Part shown: positions 22,201-31,360 of the stretch, in pieces
Numbering within the stretch: position 1 is the stretch's first letter
How the letters are laid out: every line of letters starts with the position of its first letter
Source of the DNA: Mortierella alpina
Taxonomy: Eukaryota > Mortierellomycota > Mortierellomycetes > Mortierellales > Mortierellaceae
Length of the DNA stretch: 64,000 nt
Direction of reading: 5' to 3'
Assembly (NCBI GenBank): GCA_029449245.1
Contig: JANATF010000009.1
Coordinates: 1,922,001 to 1,986,000 of the forward strand
Made by a program: the position numbers and the translations under genes
Notes under the pieces: generated by a model
Told to the model about the DNA's origin: nothing
The model's database searches: none
What the model saw: the letters and a program-made list of their open reading frames with translations, nothing else

Positions 22201-23333
22201 ATTTGGGCACAAGAGGCAGCAACAGTCAAGATACGACCAACGATATCGCGGGAAGCGGCGGCAGGGGCACAACCCATGGAGATCTACGCAAGCGATCCTC
22301 TCTCGATTTTCAAGCGACTGCACGATGCCCTTCAACACTCGTCAATCCGGCCATTGCTCCCGCCGCCCTATCGACCTCATGTCCGTCGTTGCCATTTGGA
22401 CAGTGGAATATGAACTCTGGAGCCGCTCATAGCTCGGCTACGTACGATCCGCTGGTGGAGTCTTTGGCTGTTGAGGAGGCTCAGGATGGTGACAGGAGCT
22501 GCGGACAGGATATGGCATCAGGGTCCGGAGCGGATTCAGGACGTGTGAACTCCACTTTCTTCTCAGCAGAACCACAGGGACCAGACCTCCAGGAAGCGTG
22601 GTCTGCCACTCTGGCGTTGCAGTTACTGAAGGCGTGGACGAGGCATGCAGCGGACGGGCAGGGGACAGTAACCACTGATCTCAGCCTAGACCAAAAGATC
22701 CTGCGACACCATCTTCTTTACATTACAAATCCGACGCTCGGCAAAAACCTCTACAATCTTGGCGTGCTCTACGACATTTACTTGGGCGAGCACTTGATTG
22801 CAGGGCGGTGTTACGAGTCTGCTTATCGCAACAGTCGTCCTGTAGTGGATGCGACGTGTCGGCTTCATTCTACACTCGTGACGAGGATCAACAGTGCATG
22901 GAACCTTGGCGTCATTCATGCCAAACGCCAGGAGTGGAGCCAGGCTAAAAGTTGGTTTTTGAAAGCCCAGCAGGATGTGCTTTTGCATTCGCAGCGGCAA
23001 AGCGCGCAAAACGTCAAGGATGGTGGCAAGGATCAGGTTCGTTGTGAGAAGGCAAACGCACACGCATCGCTAGTTAATGTTTATCCTGGAAACATGCGGT
23101 GCTTGCCTAATGACAGCCCTGAGAAGGTGCGCGCCCGGGAGCATGGACTGATGATGAGTTTTTCGAGCTCTGATTTCTCGTCCAAGACTAGCGGATCCAC
23201 AGGAATCGGCAAGTGCAAGCGGAGGCTGAAGAAGCAAAGGCATTGCCAAGCCCAGGATGGTCTGGAAACAGACGTAAGCAAGGTAGCGTGGGTACTTCGA
23301 TGGATCGACGCCAACATGAAGTCAAGCACTTGA
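19221..23333 (+). CDS. Large Sel1-like repeat protein
   Basis: Two exons (19221-20496 and 20587-23333) give 1340 residues; the intron is GTAAGA...ACAG. The first 700 residues are Ser/Pro/Thr-rich and disordered. Sel1/TPR-type helical repeats follow: AQFNLALCYEHGQGG with ALQFYQRAADQGH, then ASYNIGCICYNLGEV with AMAWFESAGK. Another block starts at GKNLYNLGVLYDIYLGE and leads to NSAWNLGVIHAKRQEWS with AKSWFLKAQQDV. Sel1 repeats form superhelical scaffolds; fungal relatives include chitin-synthase activators and stress-signalling adaptors, but no specific orthologue is recognised. A Lys/Arg-rich segment (CKRRLKKQRH) lies near the C-terminus. The ATG at 19221 follows a long CT-rich leader. Short Asn/Ser and Ser tracts mark microsatellite coding. 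Confidence 0.75.
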
Positions 23334-23511
23334 CTTTCCTCCACCAAATGTATCATAGACCCACAAGCATAGCATTTTGAAAAATATAAAAAAAAAATCA
23401 ATGACAACTTCGTTTTGCATATATATATTACAAGTCTTCACTTTCGACAACATTCCCCCCTTCAGGACAAGGAAGGTTCTTCTATGGGATCAACAATTAG
23501 GGTCGTGCTTT

Positions 23512-24163
23512 TTACAGCTTGGCCTTGAATCCAGTCTTCTCCTTGGCAGCGTTGAGGACCGAGTCGAGCTTGGTGGCCATCATGATGGCTCCCTTGACCT
23601 TGATCTTTCCAGACATGAAGAGCTTCTGGCCGTTGGCCTTGCCCTCGGCAAGAGCGACAAAGTCGTCATCCTTGAGGTCGATGGTGATGTCGGGCTTCTT
23701 GCCGGCGATAACACCCTTGTGCATCTGACCGTCACCGGTCTTCAGGTCGAAGGTCCAGGTGGCTAATGGATAACCCAAATTGTGAAAAGCAAATGAGACG
23801 GTTAGAGGACGGGCACAAGGGATTTGGAGAGCAAGGATATTGGCGGATTGCGCCTTGCAGGATGGATTTGCTTACCAGTCTGGCCAGCATTGTTCTTGAC
23901 GTTGAACTGGAAGATGCCCTTGACCTTCTTGACCTGCTCCTGACGCTCGGCAGGGGTGAGGGTCTTGAGGTGCTCGTCGATCTGGGTGAGGAGAGCAGAG
24001 GACTTGAAGCCGTCAACAGAGAGAGCTACGCAAGAGGGAAAGAGCACGGTTAAAGATCGGTCAGATTGGTTTCATGTGTAGAAAGGCACGAAGGCTGGCA
24101 GGTTTGGAGGGTAGGAGGGTAGGAGGATGGGAGGATGGGAGGACGGGCCGGTGACTTACACAT
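23512..24163 (-). CDS. SCP2-type sterol/lipid-binding protein with peroxisomal signal
   Basis: Three coding exons (24163-24160, 24025-23876, 23762-23512), 134 residues. The first coding exon holds only ATG plus one base; the second codon is completed across the intron. The protein is one SCP2 domain: MSLSVDGFKSSALLTQIDE, VKKVKGIFQFNVKNNAG, TWTFDLKTGDGQ, ITIDLKDDDFVALAEGK and LFMSGKIKVKGAI. It ends GFKAKL, and AKL is a canonical C-terminal type 1 peroxisomal targeting signal. Stand-alone SCP2 proteins of fungi bind fatty acids, acyl-CoA and sterols in the peroxisome matrix, supporting beta-oxidation. The short CT-rich leader and compact introns suggest high expression. The domain and targeting signal are intact. 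Confidence 0.95.
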
Positions 24164-25902
24164 GGTGTATGTAGTGTTCTGGGGAGGGAGAGTGCGAGTT
24201 TGTTGGAGAGGAGAAGACGAACGAGAGTAGGGTTCGAGACAGGCGTGAAGGGCGGGAGTGGGAGAAAAGAGAAGGGAGCAAAGAGCACGGTAGGTCGGCC
24301 TTTTATAAGAAGCCAAGCGAACACTTCGCGCGAGAGTTGTGCTAAAGCGAATGCAGCCAGCGGTCAATGGCAGGGTTGCGCAATGGAGTCGCCTCCAAGC
24401 CTGCGGATCTGCCGGCTGATGGGGAAGGGCTGCGACGGATGAGAGCGCAAAGCGAGATTCTTGTCATCAGCATTCTGGTCTCGCTCACACGAAGTGAACG
24501 CTGCAGCGACTATTACGTCGTGTCTAATTTCGATATTCAGATCGGCGCTCTCCATGTCTCCCGACAGAGGCCACCTTGTCCACCAGCTCGTTGCCCACCG
24601 TCCTCTTGCCTCTCCATGCATCACGGTGGGCTGCCCGCAGCACCCACAGCACCCAGAGATCCTGCTACCTGGCGAAAGCATGCTGACTGACGGCTGCCCT
24701 CGTTCCCTCCTACAACAGACCGAGCTGACTGGTGCCTGAACACCTCAGATCAAAAGGGTGTGATCTGACCCGACAAGGCGGGTTCCTGACTAAAAATGTC
24801 CTGATAAAGTGTCAGATCTGAGCATCGCCCCAGGCAACACCGAATCCCACAAGGCCAGGACACACCATTCTCACAGCCCAAGGTGCCTACTGCTCAGCCG
24901 GTTCCGTCGTTGGTGGCCCGCCTCCTCCTTCTCCTAGGGTGCTTCAGAGTTCACTTTTCCCTGTGAGGTCTCATGTCGGAACCCGAGGTGTCCGAACTCA
25001 AAGAATGTGCCGAGCAACAGGCTCGAAGGCAAACAAGATTCTGCGGGTCAAGCGAACGCGCCCAACCTAAATCGAACTGACAGACAGACCCACGAAAGTC
25101 CTGGTGGTTGCACGTGCCGGTGCTCCCGAGCCGAGGAGGAGGAGCGACCGCTTGGTCACTCGTTCGTGCTCTTCGTGCCAGCTTTTACACTCGCCCGTGC
25201 GGTCTACGTGTCTTTTTATTCTACCTGCATGCTACCCTAGATTCGTACGCGCATCGGTGGGCTACGAGACTATTATAGCATTTTCTTACGACGACAGGTT
25301 CTCATCCTCCCAACACCTTTGTCGGTCGATGTTGTCGTCCTGCCAAGCCTTGTCGCCTAGCACCACGCGCTACTTGTCTGCCTAGGTAAGCATACCGACC
25401 ATTGCACCATCACAACAGAGCGAAGCAGTCTGAGCACGTATGATCGTCTGTGCCGTATGCGAAAAGGCAACTGCTCTCGGTTGACAGGTATGCATGGGCA
25501 CAGCACAGGAGGCAGGTCGTGAAGGAACATCAAGACGCGCAGCAGGAATTATTCCCTCCTGTGAGGTGCGGTGGACAGAGGAGGACCGATGCTCCATGCT
25601 TCGACATTGCGCGTGGGGATCAGCGTAATGCACGCCAGGCGTGAGAAGGCAGGGTCTGCTGGTGCCTCTGGCCAGGCATTGTCCTTTGAGCTCTCGGATG
25701 CAGAGTGCGCTGCTTGCACTGCAAGCGGTGTCCTCGTAGGACATATAGACACATAGACACTATAGTCTAACGGACCATAGTTGCAAAATCGTTAGTGTAC
25801 GTGATTCTCCACTATCATACAAATGTTTCCAGAACTGAAAAAAAAGAAAAAAAAAAAGGTTACCTTGCGACTATAAATTTTCTTCGTGAGGTCAACCCAC
25901 GA
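24164..25902. other. Intergenic region downstream of the XPG-Fanzor gene
   Basis: About 1.7 kb. The promoter of the SCP2 gene is expected at 24164-24400 (CT/AG-rich). 24740-24760 holds a small inverted repeat, CAGATCA with TGATCTG, spaced by 8 bp, and another AGATCTGA nearby. 25838-25857 is A-rich. No coding sequence is convincing. If the nuclease gene is a Fanzor-type element, the part next to it (about 25750-25902) is where a guide RNA would be sought. Confidence 0.4.
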
Positions 25903-26055
25903 CTACGTGCGAGAGAGCGCTGCGGGGCGCCGCCGTGTTGTGAGCCAACTACGGCCGATGCGGGCGATGTTATGGCCGCCCAGGGTATCCCTGTGGATAA
26001 ACCTGTTGCATGCTGGAGTCACGCAAAAACATGACCGCATCGTGGGCTTGGCGAC
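25903..26055 (-). other. In-frame continuation with RuvC-III block after the TAG
   Basis: The 50 codons after the TAG of the nuclease gene stay open in the same frame and contain the missing end of a Fanzor/TnpB nuclease. They hold cysteines (SCFCVTPAC) that would pair with the upstream CPSC as a zinc knuckle, then FIHRDTLGGHNIARIG, which matches the RuvC-III pattern with its catalytic Asp and Asn-Ile. Frame and motif preservation beyond the stop imply a recent nonsense change, stop-codon readthrough, or a base error at 26056-26058. The segment ends at TAG 25903-25905. Confidence 0.75.
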
Positions 26056-29000
26056 CTAAGCATCGCAGCTCGGGCAGATTGACGAGGTCCTAAACTCGTC
26101 CGCAACAACAACGACATGGCCAAGCGCTGTTGCCTACAGAGGGTGGTCAAGCGTGCGAAAAATGGTGTCAGCATTATCATCTATGCACGCGTACTGTGTG
26201 CATCATGCAATAAAGCCGCAAAAGAAGAGCAACTTGGACGTGTTACCTTTTTGTAGAAGAAGCCCATCAACGAAGTGTGAAGAGACGACAGCTTTGTGTG
26301 GGTGTTGAACCGGGCACTCCCATACACAAACAAAGTCTTCTTCATACCAGGGACCACCCTCCTGTGCAGCTGGTTCATCTCCCCGTCGAGGAGTGCTAGC
26401 CTGAGCAGACCGGTGACGGCAAAATCATACTCGGCTCGAAATGCCTTTCGGCGCGCCCAGTTTCTCTTCTTGTAGGTATTGCAAGAGTAAAACTCGCGCA
26501 GCTTCAGAAAGGCTCTCTCCCACGCTCGGAGGTGCTCCTTGACCGCTTGGAATCTTCCATCGCCGAAACCAACCATCCTGTTCTGGATATCGTTGATGGA
26601 CCCGTTGGACTGAAACGCAGCAGCCAACCTGGGGGCTGGGTGGGATCTGGGAATGGGCGGTGGCCCCTCCTTGAGCTGGTTCATCACATAACGATCCCGG
26701 AAGATGGGCGCGTAAAGGGCCGCGCGCTTGACCGTGAGGACAGCGACCTTGTTCGGCATCGTAGGATCGATGTTGATGCCGCAGCCCGCTGCTGACACGA
26801 CCTCTCCAGGGTCAATACCCACCACAGGGACATTGAGGAGGTTGGCGCCGAACGCATTGGTGATGTCTTGCGGAAGAGGGAACATCTTCTCGATGTCCTC
26901 GATCACGTTCTCTGTCTCCGGCATGTGGAGTCTTTCAGGAGGAGGACACGGCTTGCGAAGATCAAACGCCAGGACTTGGAACTCGCGGCCGTTGGTTCGT
27001 ATCATCCCCTGCGGCACATAATACAACGTTTGTGCTGCACTCGTAGGCAGAGCCGGCGGACTTTCCGGGAAATTTTGGCCGCTTTGCCGTGCCCTAGACC
27101 GACGTTGGCGGAAGGCCACAACTGCGGCGGTATAGTTCCGGAGGTTGGGCAAGACAAACACATCGGGAATTAGGACAGGGGCAGGGGCGGGTGCGGGGGG
27201 GCCAGCCGCAGGAGCAGGGCCAGCCGCAGGAGCAGGGCCAGCCGCAGGAGCAGGGCCAGCCGCAGGAGCAGGGCCAGCCGCAGGAGCAGGAGCAGCGCCG
27301 CCACCAGCCGCAGGGGCAGGAGCAGGAGTGCTCATACCAGGCCAGGCCCCCCCTAGCACCAATTGGTTCATCGAGATTCGCTTCTTATCGTATGAGGACA
27401 GACGAGCCTTGCGTTGGTTGCCAGGGACTAGTTGGCCAAAGAAGAGCATCTCGACCACTTGGCCGGTGTTCTGGGTCATGACCTGTGCCTGCTGACGCGT
27501 GCAGAGGGTTTCTGCAGCCTCTCGACGAACCTTGCTCCATTTTGCGGGATTTCGGGAACTGTTAGGTGTCCACAACAAGTCCACAAGAGACGTCTCTGAT
27601 AACGTCATGAACGTGTCCTCGAGTTTAGCCTGAGGAGTGAATGCAATGCGCTCAAGTGGCGGCAATCTCTGGTTCATACTCCAAAACCTCCAAATGAGAT
27701 CGACAGTACTGATGTTGGAGCCGTCCAGCCCAACTTCTGGGCCACTGTTGCATGCAAGAGCCTTTGGTCATATTCAAGATGGTAGAGGAGAGAAAAAAAA
27801 TAAGCCTAGTCAGCAGGTGTGTGCAAATCATCGGTGGTTTCTAAAGAATAACGAAATACAAAAAAAAAAACACCAGACAATACCTTGACATTCAAGCTCG
27901 GGAACAGCTCAATAAAGTGGCGCCGCACCAGATTGCCAACCTCTCTTGCCATCTCTTCTCTTGAGTGTTTTTCAGCCGCAGACTTTGACACGAAGATCAC
28001 TGGATCTTGCTCGAGATGTCGCACAAGGAACTTGACCATATCCCACGCTATCTGCTGCCTGTCGTCGCTCGGCGGCCTTCCACCGCCTGCTGCTATACGT
28101 TCGGCTAAGGATGGGACAGGAGGTGGAGTAGGCGGAGGAGCAGTTCCTGCATCGGCATGGGGGGTGGCGAGGCCCTCGACTCTGCGACGCTTTTGTAGAT
28201 GGCCATTGCCTATGGTTATCTTGGGCAACATCTGGCTTGTGCTCGCGAAAAGACTTGCCATGTTCTGGCAGATCACCTGCATGTCGTTCGTACTGAGGAG
28301 TGGATCTAGCCACCGTTGGCGATATGCCACGTCCCCTGCTGAATTGGAGTTGTGATTTTCCAGTCTGATGGAGATGTAAAGAGCAATAGCCTGCAGCATG
28401 TAGGACCGAATGTTGTTCAGCGCTGTCACGGCATCGTTGATGGTCTTTTCCATAAGGGATCTCTGGTCGTCATTGAGCGCAACGCCGACAGGTCCTACGG
28501 CATGCCGAAGCTTGGCTTTCAATGACCCCACAGACAGTGTTGAGGTCTGGAAGACTCTTTCCATCGCATGCTTGTAAGTTGTGATTGGCCTGTGAGTCCT
28601 CGGTGGGCCTGCTGGCGCTTGCGCCTGGACGGGCCGTGCGGCTCCACGTCGAACACGGGCAGGGGCAGTGTCCGCTCTAACCACTATGCCCGTATTGGGT
28701 CGAGGACGGCGGACTTGAAAATGCGTCCCACCCTGCGTCTGGAGGTAGTTGGCGGGCATTCTTGCACCTAGCGTGAAGTCGTTGATAATCTTTCGATTAT
28801 ATCGCGGTCGATCGGCTTGAGGACTGACAGAGTCGTAGCGGTCAACATGCGGCGGACTGATGCCACAAAAGAGGAAGCGCAGGGTGAAAAAAGACAAAAA
28901 CTATTGGTGAGATCTCTTTGTACCTGTCATTAAGAACCATCCACCTAATACATGACACCGTGGCTCAAGAACAAAACATACCTGTGTGCTCCAGACTTGG

Positions 29001-30420
29001 CAAGCACAACCGGTGCTGGCAGAGCAGGTGCTGGCAGAGCAGCTGTTGGCAGAGCAGGTGCTGGGGGTGGAGGAGGGAGTGGAGTAGGGGGAACACGAGT
29101 TCGCCGCCAGCGGCCTTGATGCACTTGTGAGTGCGCGGGGCGACCAGCCCGCCGCATTGTGATCTTGACTCTCTCCAAGTCCACGAGCCTTTGCAACACC
29201 GCCTGGTTGATATTGGGGGGCTGCATCACAGCGCCTGGTGCAGCTGGAGCAGGGCCTGGTACAGCTGGAGCGGGGCCTTGTGCAGGTGGAACGACGCCTG
29301 CTACAGCTGGAGCGGGACCTGGTACAGCTGGAATGGGAGTTTGCGTCAAGCCTGCAAACACAGAAATGGCATCTGTAAAGTTCAGAATGGGTGCAGCGGG
29401 AGCAGCTGCACCAGTGACGCTGGTGATGTAAGTGTTGACCACGGTTGTCATAGTTGCGTGGGCGGTGGCGACATTAGTGCCGGTGACGGGAGCGTGGCGA
29501 CGAAGCTGGGGGGCCAACTCTCTGGCTATTTCTAGGTTCGTGGCGATACCGTAGTTGGTAAACTGGTCGTTGTAGTCGTTGTGAGTGACGATGCCGATGA
29601 GCAACAGCTGAAGGTCATTCACCTGCAGGTGTTCGAGGACTTTTTGCTTGTTGAAGAGCTGGAACTTGTTCTTCTTGTTAAAGACTGGGCGGATGAGTTC
29701 TCGCACAGACGGGTACACAAACAGATCAGAGTCGTTGCTCAAGGCATACACTTGCTGCCCTAGCTGGTAATGTTCCAAGCAATGTCGAGCTATGCATGGG
29801 TCGGCCTCGAAGAGGCACTGGTGAACGCGCCAGCCTTTGTCCTGTAGGAAGTTGCACATAGTCCGTAGCACTTCCCGGGGAACATGCAAAAGACTCTTGG
29901 CCTTTCTCTCTATCGCCTCAATGTTGCGCTTACGCAGACGAGGAGGCCGCTGCTGTTGCTGCTGCTGTGGTGCTTGCGGGGTCTGAACAAAGAGTGCGTT
30001 CAGCTGTCCCAGACCTCTGGTGTTCCTTGCATCTCGAGCAGCGTGCTCGTGCCGCTTTTCATTCGGGCGATCGCCATCGAGGTGAATGGTAGTACGGGTT
30101 TGGTCAAGTCCGATCGCCTCGAATTTTTTGTGGAGTGCCTCAGCGATGTATAGAAGGCGTGCATCGCGTTGTTGTACTTGTCTCCCAGAATTAAAGGCGA
30201 TGCGAATATTTGCGCCTGCAGTTGCGAGTGCGATGTCGAGTGGCGACTGCCTGGCGACTTTGGCGGCCTCTTCTTGGAGAAGTTTGAAGTAGAGGGCGCG
30301 TATCAAAGCGAAATACGTGCCCATCAAGTCGATGTGCACAATTTTGTCGGCGAAGGAATGAACGTCGTCCTTGGGGACATCGGCGCCGTTCAGCAAAGAG
30401 GGAAGACCTCTGACACCCAT
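26056..30420 (-). CDS. XPG/FEN1-like nuclease fused to Fanzor/TnpB-type RuvC nuclease
   Basis: Four exons (30420-28982, 28856-27884, 27761-26247, 26133-26056) with consensus splice sites and continuous frame give 1334 residues. Residues 1-290 are a Rad2-family nuclease: MGVRGLPSLL start, Asp31 (HIDLMG), Asp115 (HLDGD), Glu205/Asp207 (FEADPC), Asp230/Asp232 (SNDSDLF) and Asp282 (HNDYND). These match the FEN1 metal ligands in order. A Pro/Ala-rich linker follows. Residues 800-1334 look like a Fanzor: RuvC-I VVGIDPGE (Asp about 1121), FVYGSARFNTHTK, then VVVADEFRTSSICPSC (Glu1322 in the position typical of Fanzors, and half a zinc knuckle). TAG at 26058-26056 stops before the RuvC-III block. Fanzors are eukaryotic RNA-guided DNA nucleases carried by mobile elements. 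An alternative is two neighbouring genes, but splice phases favour one. Confidence 0.75.
27201..27290. repeat. 18-bp minisatellite, five perfect copies
   Basis: The unit GCCAGCCGCAGGAGCAGG is repeated five times without change inside exon 3 of the XPG-Fanzor gene. It encodes a Pro/Ala/Gly repeat. Identical copies imply recent slippage or unequal exchange. The repeat separates the upstream Fanzor region from the RuvC region. Confidence 0.95.
29012..29056. repeat. 15-bp tandem repeat, three copies
   Basis: The unit GGTGCTGGCAGAGCA occurs at 29012 and 29027, with a variant at 29042. It encodes an Ala-Leu-Pro-Ala-Pro-like stretch at the end of exon 1 of the XPG-Fanzor gene. Confidence 0.9.
29233..29337. 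repeat. 21-bp degenerate tandem repeat, five copies
   Basis: A unit like GCCTGGTACAGCTGGAGCGG is repeated five times with point differences, encoding a Pro/Ala/Val/Gly linker after the nuclease domain of the XPG-Fanzor gene. Its divergence shows it is older than the 18-bp array at 27201. Confidence 0.9.
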
Positions 30421-30426
30421 GTTACA

Positions 30427-30500
30427 TGTGTGTGAGCGTGTGTGTGTGTGTGTGTGTGTGAGCGTGTGTGAGAAGGCGTGTGTGAGAAGGCGCGTGTGAA
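30427..30500. repeat. TG/GTGTGAG microsatellite
   Basis: A (TG)n tract with interspersed GTGTGAG and GTGTGAGAAGGCG units starts 7 bp upstream of the XPG-Fanzor ATG. It probably lies in the leader. GA-rich repeats continue to about 30660. Confidence 0.9.
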
Positions 30501-30965
30501 GACGTATGTGAGACGGCGAGAGCGAGAGCGAGTGGGTGTGTAGGCGAGAGAAGGAAGAGAGAGAATACAAACTGGAGAGAGAGAGAGAGCGAGAGGAGCG
30601 ATGAATGATTGAGAGATATATAAAGAGAGTGAGAATGAAAAAACAAAGGCTTTAGAAGAAACATACGAGAACTGAGGGGCGAGGTTGAAGGCTGAAAAAA
30701 AAGGCGAAGGGAAGCTGCTTGGCTTTTTTGTGCGAGGATATGTGAATATGGCTGAGGTAGGATGTGTGCATGACACTACCACAATCACTGCAGGATTTGA
30801 GGAAACAGATGCTCACTCTCAAAGGTCCCGGTCGACACTGTGCATGTGAATATGGCCAGAGTTACTGATGTCGCCCTCGTCAGCTGCAAGGTAAATGCTC
30901 CTCAGTGACAAAAAAACAGAGAAGAGTTATTAGTCCGCTGTCGACGGTCTTTGCATATTCACCAG

Positions 30966-31360
30966 TTCTCATTTCAGAAGCAGCATTGCAAGGCTTATTG
31001 CACTTACTCTTGGGTCTTGCAGTGCCTAGGGCAGGTTGAGAAGAAAAGAGAAGAAAAAAGGGTACGTAGGCGTGTCAGTGACCTGCTTTGACTTTATGGG
31101 TTGGCAGCACAGAGGACAGAGCAATAGATTAGACGTAGACGCGACGCGACGTACCGTGCTCTATTTTTTTTTTTCGTTTTTTTGGCCCGAGCCCAATGCA
31201 CTGGCAGCATACACACAAAGAGGGGGAGGTATGGGGGGTTATTGGTGGGCTGCTAGGGGTGTCTGGCTGAGCTCCATTCTCATCCAGAGGCAGCATTGCA
31301 AAGCTCATTGTGCTTACCCCTCTTGTCTTGCTGTGTCTAGCGCAGACTCAAAAAAGAGAG
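30966..31360. repeat. Pair of diverged ~85-bp direct repeats
   Basis: 30966-31050 and 31277-31360 align end to end, by eye at roughly three-quarters identity. Both start TTCTCAT, share GCAGCATTGCAA and a CTTAC...GTCTTGC...CTAG block, and end in an AAGAGA-rich tail. They lie upstream of the XPG-Fanzor gene. On the minus strand each contains a donor-like GTAAG, so they might be duplicated leader exons or remnants of an element end. Confidence 0.6.

Noticed and set aside
25382-25756. Overlapping ~60-120 residue frames on both strands
   Set aside because: No conserved-looking motif, no good start context, and open in several frames at once.
27201-27290. Possible CRISPR-like array
   Set aside because: Units are contiguous without spacers and encode in-frame Pro/Ala repeats, so it is a minisatellite.
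27145-27495. Plus-strand Gly/Ala/Pro repeat frame
   Set aside because: Antisense of the 18-bp minisatellite in the nuclease gene.
30390-30788. His/Thr-rich frames upstream of the XPG-Fanzor ATG
   Set aside because: They come from the TG microsatellite. The MGVRGL start at 30420 is the correct nuclease N-terminus.
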